Shown piece after piece: positions 1-7,171 of a stretch of 11,866 bases of DNA. Below the pieces are notes generated by a model. That model was not told where the DNA came from, did no database searches, and saw nothing but the letters and a program-made list of their open reading frames with translations. Each line of letters starts with the position of its first letter. Within the stretch, counting starts at the first letter, position 1. Source of the stretch: Campylobacterota bacterium (GTDB lineage Bacteria; Campylobacterota; Campylobacteria; Campylobacterales; Sulfurovaceae); contig DSAK01000114.1 of NCBI GenBank assembly GCA_011372825.1, positions 1-11,866 of the forward strand. Reading direction: 5' to 3'. Both the position numbers and the translations under genes were made by a program.

Positions 1-1259
1 CCCTCTTCGCTTCCGACTTCATATTTGATAAATTGGGTCACTAGTGTATTTAGATTGGAATCATCGATTGGGTGACAATAGACTACTCTTGCTCGATTTC
101 TTTTGCTAGCCATTGCTATATGGTATTTGACCATTGGGTTATCATCATTGATTCGCCCACCAAAGACTATAATCGCATCAGAGGATTTTACTGTAGTCAA
201 ATCTCCGCTATAGAGCATCGTCCCACTTGTGCTTCCAAAGGCTTCTAAAAACTGTTGGTACCCATAGGCTTCAGGACAAACCAACTTTACCCCTAACTTT
301 TTTTTCAAAGTTTGTAATATCATCGCCTCTTCGTTAGTAATCATCGCCGAAAATGCTATTGTTTTTGCCTCTTTGAACGCTTCAATTGCATGTGAAAAAG
401 CAACCTTGTCTTTTGTTACATTGGTATTTGCAAAATCAAAAGCAAATCTTCCTGCTCCACACAAAGAACTAAATTCAAACGGATTAGTTACCCGATAAAT
501 CTTCTCATCTTTATGCTCAATAGTTGCTGATTTTGTCTCATAGTACAATGCGCATCCACTACTACAGTGTACGCAAGTTGCTGGGATTTTATTTAACTCC
601 CATGCATTTGAAGTATACTTAAAATCTGTACTTACAAGTGCACCCACAGGACACACTGCCATACACTCTCCACAGCCACTACAATCTTTGTCTAGTTTTG
701 TGTTAATGATAGTGGACTTGTATCCACCTACAGATATTGCCAAAGTACCATCTCCAACTATCTCATTGCACACATGCACACATTTCTCACACACAATGCA
801 CAAAGCGGGATCATAAGAGATAAACCCCCAATTCTCAACTGCCCTTTTTTGCTCTTTGGCACTAAAAGTTTGTCTAGAGACATCAAACTCAAGTGTTTTA
901 TTTTGCAAATCACACTCACCACTCTTATCGCAAACTCCACACTCAAGAGGATGGTTGACATTATAAAGCTTCATTATATTTTGACGCTGTTCAAAAAGCT
1001 TACTACTTTGTGTTCGAACAACTGCACCATCGACTGCTTGCTCTTGACACGACAAAATAGGACCCTCAACCCCCTCAACTTCTACTACGCACATTCTGCA
1101 AGAAGCGATTGGTTCAACTTTGGTTAGGTAGCACATCGTTGGGATATAAATCCCGTTTTTTCTTGCTACTTGGAGGATTGTATCCCCTTGTGTTGCTTCA
1201 CATTTTTGATTGTCAATTGTGATTGATATGGTATTTTGAGTTATATTTTTTTTGTCCAT
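1..1259 (-). CDS. nuoG: NADH-quinone oxidoreductase subunit G (partial, N-terminal 419 residues)
   Basis: This is the iron-sulfur electron-wire subunit of complex I, on the cytoplasmic arm. The frame is open from the ATG to the window edge, so the C-terminal part is missing. In order it shows: a [2Fe-2S] ferredoxin domain (C43, C54, C57, C71); the His-ligated [4Fe-4S] motif HPLECGVCDKSGEC (H103, C107, C110, C116); a double-cluster ferredoxin motif (C154, C157, C160, C164 and C193, C196, C199, C203); then the N7-type CxxCxxxC plus distal Cys (C229, C232, C236, C267) that opens the molybdopterin-oxidoreductase-like domain. The ATG lies two bases after the stop of the NuoF-like gene, so the two are probably translationally coupled. 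Unlike E. coli and mitochondrial NuoG, as I recall them, all eight Cys of the 2x[4Fe-4S] motif are present, so one extra cluster is likely. The family assignment is firm; the extra cluster is inferred. Confidence 0.95.
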   Translation of the reverse strand, partial: MDKKNITQNTISITIDNQKCEATQGDTILQVARKNGIYIPTMCYLTKVEPIASCRMCVVEVEGVEGPILSCQEQAVDGAVVRTQSSKLFEQRQNIMKLYNVNHPLECGVCDKSGECDLQNKTLEFDVSRQTFSAKEQKRAVENWGFISYDPALCIVCEKCVHVCNEIVGDGTLAISVGGYKSTIINTKLDKDCSGCGECMAVCPVGALVSTDFKYTSNAWELNKIPATCVHCSSGCALYYETKSATIEHKDEKIYRVTNPFEFSSLCGAGRFAFDFANTNVTKDKVAFSHAIEAFKEAKTIAFSAMITNEEAMILQTLKKKLGVKLVCPEAYGYQQFLEAFGSTSGTMLYSGDLTTVKSSDAIIVFGGRINDDNPMVKYHIAMASKRNRARVVYCHPIDDSNLNTLVTQFIKYEVGSEE

Positions 1260-1261
1260 TT

Positions 1262-3271
1262 TTATACCGCCACCATTGAGATATAGTAACATCGCATACA
1301 CCGCTCGGACTCACGCAGTGCCTCTTCACCAGTTAATCCACGATTGACCTCTTTGTTGTTGTCTTTTCGCTCATCTACAGAGAGTTTTTTGCTCACTTGG
1401 CGTTTAACCCCTGGCATCCATCCCGTTATTTTCTCTTTTTTGTTGTAGACTTTGAGGGCTTTGAGATGATCTTCCATAATCTCATCATCACTCAAAATAA
1501 TCTCGCCCGTCTCCAAATAGCGTTTCATCACACTTGCTGCTCTCTTTGCTTGTCCAACAGCATTGACAATAGTCATTGGTCCATACTCGCAATCTCCAGC
1601 TGCAAAAAGACCTTTTCGTGATGTCATATAATCTTTGCCATTTGTTAAGAGTGTTCCCCATGATGTGAGTGCAAGATCCCATTCACTTGGTAAGAGTTGC
1701 AAATCAGCTGCTTGAGAAACTGCTGGGATTAGATAGTCACACTCTATCTCAAAATCACCACCCTCAATCTTGATAAGTTGTGCTCTGCCACCATTTGGAT
1801 CAGGGACTAGCTCAAATCTATTAACAAGCAGTTTTGTAATCTTCTCTCCATCATCATAGATTCGCTCAATAGCAGAGTGAAATATAAACTCAACACCCTC
1901 CTCGACTGCCTCATGGTACTCTTCATAGGTTGTATTTTTGATAATAGTTGCCTCATCTCTACGATAGAGCATGATAACTTTCTTAGCACCTTCTCGGATA
2001 GCGCAACGAACAACATCCATTGAGGTAAAACCGCCACCTACGCAAACTACAACTTTATCTTGCAAATCTTCGCGTACTGGGCTTCCAATGCCATATTTAT
2101 GCCACAAATTTACCTTGTCAAGCATCGCTATAGCTCCCCAATAGCCCTTTATATCTTGTTTTTCATTTTCTGCGCCAATTTTTTTAGACAATCTAGTCCC
2201 AAATGCTAGCAATGTAGCATCGTACTCGCTGTCAATCTCTTTAAGCCTTGTTGCATCAACTCTATGGTTTGTATAAACACTTACTGCCTCCATTGATGTG
2301 ACAAGTTCTATGTCTTTGTTATACTTAGCTATTGGCATACGATACTCAGGAACACCAACTGCAACCTCTCCTCCAAGGACAGGTAACTCTTCAAAAATGT
2401 CTACTTTTATCCCCTCTAAAGCAAGATAATAAGCAGCAGTAAGTCCCGCTGGTCCAGCTCCAACAATCGCTACTTTTTTTCCATCATTTCTCAAAGGCTT
2501 AGGTGTTTGCGGGTGTCGCCAAGGCAAAGAGTGATCTGTCTCGTAATCTGCACCCAATCTTTTGAGCTCCATGATTGAAATTGGCTCATCTAGATTTGCT
2601 CTTCGACAGGCATCTTCACAAGGGTGAGGACATACTCTTCCGCAAGTGTGAGCCAAAGGCATAGTTTGACGGGTTGCTGCTAGTGAGTCATCAAAAAGCA
2701 TATCTCGAACACCTTCGATATATGCAGGTATATCTACATGAGCAGGACACATGTCGGTGCATGGAGCTGTAACTTTTGCTATATAGCTAACCTCTTGATT
2801 GTAGTGCTTAGATGGTATTTGATTTTCAATCACAAAATCAAACTCATCTTTAAAATGTTCTATCAAATCCAAGATTGGCTTAGGTACTGTCCTGCCAATC
2901 TCACATTTTGAAGTGAGCATCATCGTTTCACTTACCTCTTTGAGGTGCTCTATATCTGCGAAGCTCCCCTCGCCTCTTGCTATCTTATCGAGCATATCAT
3001 AAAGTATTCTACCGCCCCATCTCCCTGGTGCACATCTACCGCAGGCTTCTGAATAGATTTGGTATTGGGCGGCATACTCCATCGCTAAACGAATAACATC
3101 GACATCAGCGTCAAAAAGGGCAACTCCATCCCAACCGATAAAAGCTTTTGATGCTCTATCTGCTACATAGGTACTAGGGAGTGTAAACCCTGATGAGTCC
3201 CATGACTCTGCATCTTTATTTCGGTTGTCGATAAACTCGCCTTGCCAAGTTGAAAATACAACAGCAGACAT
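1262..3271 (-). CDS. nuoF: NuoF-like chimeric subunit: NuoF Fe-S domain remnant fused to GltD-like FAD/NAD(P) oxidoreductase
   Basis: 669 residues in the nuoF position of the operon, but not a canonical NuoF. Residues about 60-150 resemble the C-terminal NADH_4Fe4S domain of NuoF (C77, C80, C123), with Gly83 where the third CxxCxxC cysteine should be. Residues about 165-245 are a Fer4_20-type Fe-S domain (C171, C175, then CGRVCPHPCEDAC with C210, C214, C218, C222). Residues about 265-585 are a GltD/DPYD-like pyridine nucleotide-disulfide oxidoreductase module: FAD motif GAGPAG (271-276), second dinucleotide motif GGGFTSMD (412-419) followed by YRRDE (436-440), and GLFAAGD (554-560). A CxxC pair (C657, C660) ends the protein. 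The FMN/NADH fold of true NuoF is absent. The likely role is electron input to complex I from NAD(P)H or another donor through FAD. I chose the ATG that overlaps the upstream stop (TGATG) rather than a TTG one codon earlier. It could also be named a glutamate synthase small-subunit-like protein. Confidence 0.88.
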   Translation of the reverse strand: MSAVVFSTWQGEFIDNRNKDAESWDSSGFTLPSTYVADRASKAFIGWDGVALFDADVDVIRLAMEYAAQYQIYSEACGRCAPGRWGGRILYDMLDKIARGEGSFADIEHLKEVSETMMLTSKCEIGRTVPKPILDLIEHFKDEFDFVIENQIPSKHYNQEVSYIAKVTAPCTDMCPAHVDIPAYIEGVRDMLFDDSLAATRQTMPLAHTCGRVCPHPCEDACRRANLDEPISIMELKRLGADYETDHSLPWRHPQTPKPLRNDGKKVAIVGAGPAGLTAAYYLALEGIKVDIFEELPVLGGEVAVGVPEYRMPIAKYNKDIELVTSMEAVSVYTNHRVDATRLKEIDSEYDATLLAFGTRLSKKIGAENEKQDIKGYWGAIAMLDKVNLWHKYGIGSPVREDLQDKVVVCVGGGFTSMDVVRCAIREGAKKVIMLYRRDEATIIKNTTYEEYHEAVEEGVEFIFHSAIERIYDDGEKITKLLVNRFELVPDPNGGRAQLIKIEGGDFEIECDYLIPAVSQAADLQLLPSEWDLALTSWGTLLTNGKDYMTSRKGLFAAGDCEYGPMTIVNAVGQAKRAASVMKRYLETGEIILSDDEIMEDHLKALKVYNKKEKITGWMPGVKRQVSKKLSVDERKDNNKEVNRGLTGEEALRESERCMRCYYISMVAV

Positions 3272-3504
3272 CAAACTACCTTTTTCTTCACTACTATGGT
3301 CCAGTCAACTTCATTGAACTTAAGGGAATTTAGAAGCTCATTGCCAGATTCTTTTATAAGATCTGCACTCTTTTGCACGCTTTGGAAATCACCAATCTCA
3401 AAAAGAAAAATTCCAACCTCATCCAAAGCAAGATCTTCCTTGATAAGCTCAATCATACGACCATAAAAATCGTCTTTGAGATGTCTTAAATCAAATCTTT
3501 TCAT
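3271..3504 (-). CDS. nuoE: Small NuoE-like complex I protein (HP1264/Cj1575c type)
   Basis: A 77-residue protein between nuoD and the NuoF-like gene, where nuoE normally lies. Length and place match the short protein found at this position in Helicobacter and Campylobacter nuo operons. Canonical NuoE is about 160 residues long and holds a [2Fe-2S] cluster on four Cys. This protein has no cysteine, so it cannot bind that cluster in the usual way. It looks soluble and mixed alpha/beta, with no membrane segment or signal peptide. The ATG follows the nuoD stop by 9 bp, with GGAAACAGG before it; the stop overlaps the next start by one base. A structural or assembly role for the input module is an inference; the biochemical function is unknown to me. 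Confidence 0.8.
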   Translation of the reverse strand: MKRFDLRHLKDDFYGRMIELIKEDLALDEVGIFLFEIGDFQSVQKSADLIKESGNELLNSLKFNEVDWTIVVKKKVV

Positions 3505-3513
3505 CCTGTTTCC

Positions 3514-4740
3514 TTATCTGTCAACTTCGCCAAAAACGATATTGGTACTTCCAATAATCGTAACAACATCTGCTAAATAAGTATCGACTAAAAGCTCTTG
3601 CAATACTCCTGTGTGGAAAAAACTAGGTGCTCTACATTTAAGTCGGTACGCATATGGCTCCCCCTCACTCTTGATATAGAAACCAAGTTCTCCTTTTGGT
3701 GACTCTGTTGGCATATACACCTCACCTTTTGGTGGTCTCATCCCTTGTGTTACAAGGACAAAATGTTGCATCAAAGCATAGTTTTGTGTCATGATATCTT
3801 CTTTTGGAGCAGAGATATACTTAGGAGCATGTGCCATTAGCTGTGTAGATGTCTCTTTGTACATTGGGATAAGCTGATGCAATATACGAACTGATTGCTT
3901 CATCTCTTCCATATAAAGGCGGTATCTACCATAACTATCACATCTATCACTTACAGGAATTTCAAAAGAGAGCTCATCATATAACTCATATGGCTCCTCT
4001 TTGCGGATATCATACGCAATCCCTGAACCTCTAAGCATAGGACCTGTACAGCCCCACGAAAGAGCATCTTCAGGAGATAGGACACCTACATCTTCTAGAC
4101 GCATTTTCCAAATACGGTTTTGTGTTAATAAATCTTCATAAAGTTTAATATTTTCAGGCATTTTATCTAAAAATGCTTCTAATTGCTCAAGCCAACCATT
4201 TGGCAAATCAAGAGGTACACCCCCTATCCTTACAGCTGAATGGGTAAGCCTAGCACCGCAATAATCCTCCATCAAGTCCATCGCAAATTCTCGTTCTCTA
4301 AAAGTATACAAAAATATTGACATAGCGCCAACATCAAGAGCATGAGTTGCAAGAAAAAAGAGGTGCGATATGATACGATTAAGCTCCAAAAGCATTGTTC
4401 GTATCACTTGAGCTCGCCTTGGCACTTCAAGCCCTATGAGTTTTTCAACAGCTGCTGCATAGGCATAATTATTTGAGGTCGATGCTATATAATCAAGCCT
4501 ATCTGTGGTTGGCAAAAATTCGTTATAAGTCATATTTTCTGCCATCTTTTCGATCCCACGGTGGAGATAACCTATATCAGGATATGCTTTGACTACCTTC
4601 TCCCCATCAAGCTCAAGCACCAAACGGAGCTGTCCATGTGCAGATGGATGTTGGGGACCAAAATTGATAACCATCGTTTTGTCATCTCTCTCAAAATTTA
4701 TATTTTCAAAAAATGGCGTTAGTTTCGTAGTAACTTGCAT
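3514..4740 (-). CDS. nuoD: NADH-quinone oxidoreductase subunit D (49 kDa type)
   Basis: The 49 kDa subunit of the complex I connecting module, related to the large subunit of NiFe hydrogenases; with NuoB it forms the quinone site. The 408 residues show the family signatures GPQHPSAHG (28-36) and YLHRGIEK (58-65), and the conserved region continues to a C-terminus ending in a VFGEVDR-like tail, so it is full length. Three ATGs stand in a row (4746, 4743, 4740). The AGGGG Shine-Dalgarno directly abuts the first and lies 6 bases before the third, so I chose the third, which also gives the MQ... start I recall for Campylobacter NuoD. The nuoC stop is 9 bp upstream. Soluble protein on the cytoplasmic side of the membrane. 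Confidence 0.96.
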   Translation of the reverse strand: MQVTTKLTPFFENINFERDDKTMVINFGPQHPSAHGQLRLVLELDGEKVVKAYPDIGYLHRGIEKMAENMTYNEFLPTTDRLDYIASTSNNYAYAAAVEKLIGLEVPRRAQVIRTMLLELNRIISHLFFLATHALDVGAMSIFLYTFREREFAMDLMEDYCGARLTHSAVRIGGVPLDLPNGWLEQLEAFLDKMPENIKLYEDLLTQNRIWKMRLEDVGVLSPEDALSWGCTGPMLRGSGIAYDIRKEEPYELYDELSFEIPVSDRCDSYGRYRLYMEEMKQSVRILHQLIPMYKETSTQLMAHAPKYISAPKEDIMTQNYALMQHFVLVTQGMRPPKGEVYMPTESPKGELGFYIKSEGEPYAYRLKCRAPSFFHTGVLQELLVDTYLADVVTIIGSTNIVFGEVDR

Positions 4741-4749
4741 CATCATCCC

Positions 4750-5532
4750 CTATCGTCTTTTGTCTAACTGTTTAGACTCTTTTTGATAATTTGTCATAAA
4801 AGTTTTACTATATTCTATCTCTTTTGGAGTCTCGCCTTCGGAGATATCTGCGCCAAAAGGCACCTCATATCCAACGCGTGAAAATCTCTGTGTATCGTAG
4901 CGATCTATCTTAGCAGGATCTCTGTTTTCAGGACCAATGACATCTCTATATTCTTTGCCAAAAATCTTATCGACCTCGTACCATGAAGCAGCCTCATCTC
5001 CTTGGAGTGGATAAGTTTTCAAAAGTGGATGACCACTCCAATCATCTGGCATCAAGATTCTCTTCAAATATGGGTGATTGTTTGCTACTATGCCAAACAT
5101 ATCAAACATCTCACGCTCTGCAAAATTTGCCATTTTAAATAGCGGAGTGATACTCTCTATGGCTTCTTCAGGTTTGAGTGCACAGACGACTCTTACCCTT
5201 TTTGCTAGATCGAGATTGTGCATCTGATAAAAAACTTCAAATTCACCTTTTTTTGCTAGATAATCAACTGCACTCAATTCTGAACACATTTTATATCCAC
5301 ATGTATCGCGCAAAGTCTTTAGAACTTCTATATTGTCTTGACTCTTGATATGTAAGACCAAATGATCAAGCTCAATGTAGCTTTCTTTGATATATTTTGT
5401 GAGTGTTTTTACAACACTTTGAAAATGTGAATCTTCAGAGACATCCAACCTTGGCACTCTAGGTGCAACCCAAAAACGGTCTGTATAATAAGCTTTTGCT
5501 TGAACGTTATCTTTTGGGGTATACTTTCTCAT
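4750..5532 (-). CDS. nuoC: NADH-quinone oxidoreductase subunit C (30 kDa type)
   Basis: The 30 kDa subunit of the connecting module of complex I; it carries no cofactor and packs against NuoD and NuoB. In its 260 residues the family signature runs from about 139 to 176: an EREMFDMFGI block, a HPYLKRI block and DDWSGHPLLKTYP. The N-terminal 30 or so residues and a C-terminal extension of about 80 residues after the signature are hydrophilic, and the total length is like that of Helicobacter NuoC. It is a separate gene, not a NuoCD fusion as in E. coli. The ATG overlaps the nuoB stop by one base (TAATG), which points to translational coupling. Confidence 0.95.
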   Translation of the reverse strand: MRKYTPKDNVQAKAYYTDRFWVAPRVPRLDVSEDSHFQSVVKTLTKYIKESYIELDHLVLHIKSQDNIEVLKTLRDTCGYKMCSELSAVDYLAKKGEFEVFYQMHNLDLAKRVRVVCALKPEEAIESITPLFKMANFAEREMFDMFGIVANNHPYLKRILMPDDWSGHPLLKTYPLQGDEAASWYEVDKIFGKEYRDVIGPENRDPAKIDRYDTQRFSRVGYEVPFGADISEGETPKEIEYSKTFMTNYQKESKQLDKRR

Positions 5533-6044
5533 TAGACAAACCTTTGCTTAGTATTTTTCTTCATATTTGCAGATTCACGACGAATCTTTTTTTGGAGCAT
5601 CATTAGCGCATACTGTAGCGTCTCAGGGCGAGGAGCACACCCAGGCAAATAGATATCAACTGGAACAATACGATCAACCCCTTGTACAGTTGCATAGGTA
5701 TTGAACATCCCTCCAGTATTTGCACAGCTACCCATAGATATAACCCACTTAGGTTCTGCCATTTGATCATAAAGTCTTCTAGTAAATTCGGCATGCTTTT
5801 TAGAGAGAGTGCCTGCTAATATCATCACATCAGCTTGTCTAGGTGATGCTCTAAAAATAGTCCCAAAACGGTCAAAGTCAAAACGGCTCGCACCTGATGC
5901 CATCATCTCAATCGCACAGCATGCAAGTCCATATGTCAAGGGCCACAAAGAGTTTGAACGCCCCCAATTGACCAACTTATCTACAGATGTAAGTGCGATT
6001 GGCAACCCTGCTGTTGAAGTATAATTTACTTGATGTTTCGCCAT
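5532..6044 (-). CDS. nuoB: NADH-quinone oxidoreductase subunit B (PSST type, cluster N2)
   Basis: This subunit holds the terminal [4Fe-4S] cluster N2, which passes electrons to quinone. The 170 residues contain the expected ligands: the tandem cysteines of LACCAIEM (C42, C43), [10 protein letters not shown] (C107) and LPGCAPRP (C136). The length is normal for the family. The lysine-rich C-terminus (about 152-168) is basic. The ATG has a GGAG 9 bases upstream and lies inside the end of nuoA (19 bp overlap), so translation of the two is probably coupled. It is peripheral, on the cytoplasmic side at the membrane surface. Confidence 0.97.
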   Translation of the reverse strand: MAKHQVNYTSTAGLPIALTSVDKLVNWGRSNSLWPLTYGLACCAIEMMASGASRFDFDRFGTIFRASPRQADVMILAGTLSKKHAEFTRRLYDQMAEPKWVISMGSCANTGGMFNTYATVQGVDRIVPVDIYLPGCAPRPETLQYALMMLQKKIRRESANMKKNTKQRFV

Positions 6045-6442
6045 TCAAGAGCTCCTTTTTTCCATTCATAAACAAATCCGATTGCAAGTAGTAACAAGAA
6101 GAAGAACATTGCCACAAATGCAAACCACCCCAAACCAATCTCATGAAACAATCTAAAATTAACTGCCCATGGGAACATAAAAATAATCTCAACATCAAAC
6201 AAGATAAACAATAAAGCCAACATATAAAACTGTGTTGAGATGGTGTTTGGTTGTTTAGTCACCTCTGGTCCACACTCATATATGGTTGATTTAAGCTTTT
6301 CGGTATCAAGTCTTGCTAGTTTTCGACTCAAAAAGCGAGCTAAAAAAAGTGTCGTTGGAAAAGCAATAAATGTAATAACAGTAAATACAAAGACCCCAAA
6401 ATATGGATGATCTGTGACAATATGTGTTAATTCGCCTGTCAT
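6026..6442 (-). CDS. nuoA: NADH-quinone oxidoreductase subunit A (ND3 type)
   Basis: The first gene of the operon encodes the small ND3-like membrane subunit at the joint between the peripheral and membrane arms. The 138 residues show three hydrophobic helices (about 14-37, 72-95 and 103-125), the loop motif YECG (55-58) whose Cys lies near the quinone cavity in ND3 proteins, and the conserved acidic FDVE (82-85) in helix 2. The ATG is preceded by AGGGG at a normal distance. The C-terminal tail ([12 protein letters not shown]) is encoded by DNA that also encodes the NuoB start. Confidence 0.96.
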   Translation of the reverse strand: MTGELTHIVTDHPYFGVFVFTVITFIAFPTTLFLARFLSRKLARLDTEKLKSTIYECGPEVTKQPNTISTQFYMLALLFILFDVEIIFMFPWAVNFRLFHEIGLGWFAFVAMFFFLLLLAIGFVYEWKKGALEWRNIK

Positions 6443-6460
6443 AATAACCCCTTTTAGTTT

Positions 6461-6473
6461 ATGAGAATCTCAT
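6461..6473. repeat. 13-bp perfect palindrome in the nuoA leader
   Basis: ATGAGA-A-TCTCAT is a perfect inverted repeat with a single central base. It lies about 19 bp upstream of the nuoA start codon and just downstream of the putative -10 element, so it would sit at about +1 to +13 of the nuo transcript. This position would suit a dimeric repressor operator or a short 5' hairpin. I cannot assign a regulator, and a 13-bp palindrome can occur by chance. Confidence 0.4.
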
Positions 6474-6480
6474 GCTGTGA

Positions 6481-6486
6481 AATATA
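6481..6486 (-). promoter_or_regulatory. Putative -10 element of the nuo operon
   Basis: On the minus strand TATATT (5 of 6 to TATAAT) lies about 38 bp upstream of nuoA, preceded by a T-rich stretch. No good -35 box is seen, which is usual for vegetative promoters of Campylobacterota. Expected transcription start is near 6474. The call rests on position and sequence only. Confidence 0.4.
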
Positions 6487-6656
6487 GTATCAAAAAGATA
6501 ATTAAACTATCTGAAAATGCAAGAGAAAGTACCCACTATAACTATGGTGTAACAATGTGAAACAAGCTTTTTTGGATATAAAAGATGAACTTATAACAAA
6601 GATTACTATACAGAGGCAAAATCTATATTTTCTTACTTTTTAAAACTCTGTTGTGA

Positions 6657-6662
6657 TACAAT
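6657..6662 (+). promoter_or_regulatory. Putative -10 element of the globin gene
   Basis: TACAAT (5 of 6 to TATAAT), with TGTGA directly before it, lies 41 bp before the globin ATG and would give a leader of about 35 nt. The upstream sequence is rich in A and T without a clear -35 box. The stretch 6487-6650 between the two divergent promoters contains no gene that I can support. Confidence 0.4.
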
Positions 6663-6692
6663 GTTTTCAATCTTTATTGTTAAAAAATTTTC

Positions 6693-6699
6693 AAAGGAG
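6693..6699 (+). promoter_or_regulatory. Ribosome binding site that sets the globin start
   Basis: AAAGGAG ends 4 bases before the ATG at 6704. It supports this ATG over an in-frame GTG at 6653, which has no Shine-Dalgarno sequence and would overlap the putative promoter. Confidence 0.75.
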
Positions 6700-6703
6700 T
6701 CTA

Positions 6704-7171
6704 ATGTACCCAATTACACCTACAAAACAAGGCGAAAAAGTATCTTTCAAAAATCCAAATCCAGCTTTTTATGAAGCTTTGGGAGAAGATGGCATAAGAG
6801 CATTGATGTACGATTTTTACGATATCATTTACGAAAGTGACATCGCCCATTTTTTCCCACAAGACCCAGAAGAATTTGCAAAAACAAAAGAGAAAAATAC
6901 ACGCTTTTTTATACAATTATGTGGTGGCCCAAAGGCTTACGAAGAAGAGGCAAAGGGAGTTGAGCTAAATGAATACATGTTGAGGCTACATGATGATTTT
7001 TCAATCTATGAAAAATCAAGGCTTGAGTGGTTAGGGGCGATGCGTGAAGCACTTGAAAAAGTAGATATTGCTCAAGAGCTAAAAGACGATTTTTGGAATT
7101 ATGTAGAGGCATTTTCTAAACTGACGGTAAACACTACCGTAGATGGAAACAAATACTACACAAGTTTATAA
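6704..7171 (+). CDS. Truncated haemoglobin, group II-like
   Basis: A 155-residue haem protein of the 2-on-2 globin fold. I see the helix B to CD segment with FY (Tyr39, likely B10) and FFP (Phe51, likely CD1), the QLCGGPKAY block (71-79) typical of group II (TrHbO) globins, the proximal His96 (F8) in RLHDDFSI, and Trp109 (G8) in EWLGAM. An N-terminal extension of about 20 residues precedes the globin fold. Family members bind O2 and NO; roles in NO detoxification or O2 handling are known for some, but the role here is inferred. Campylobacter's Ctb is group III, so this is a different subgroup. The gene is divergent from the complex I operon, and its last 16 bp overlap the end of the convergent Nudix gene. 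The ATG is chosen for its strong Shine-Dalgarno. Confidence 0.9.
   Translation: MYPITPTKQGEKVSFKNPNPAFYEALGEDGIRALMYDFYDIIYESDIAHFFPQDPEEFAKTKEKNTRFFIQLCGGPKAYEEEAKGVELNEYMLRLHDDFSIYEKSRLEWLGAMREALEKVDIAQELKDDFWNYVEAFSKLTVNTTVDGNKYYTSL

Noticed and set aside
774..1127. Plus-strand open frame of 117 codons
   Set aside because: It lies entirely antisense to the Fe-S domains of nuoG, has no Shine-Dalgarno and gives a sequence without family features.
6653..6703. Upstream GTG extension of the globin gene (17 codons)
   Set aside because: No Shine-Dalgarno before the GTG and overlap with the likely -10 element; the ATG at 6704 has AAAGGAG at 4 bases.
6443..6703. NssR-type operator for the globin gene
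   Set aside because: I looked for the TTAAC-N4-GTTAA type inverted repeat described for Campylobacter globins and did not find it.
7124..7140. Inverted repeat ACGGTA-N5-TACCGT as a terminator between the globin and Nudix genes
   Set aside because: Only a 6-bp stem, inside the globin coding region and without a T tract on either strand; too weak to call a terminator.
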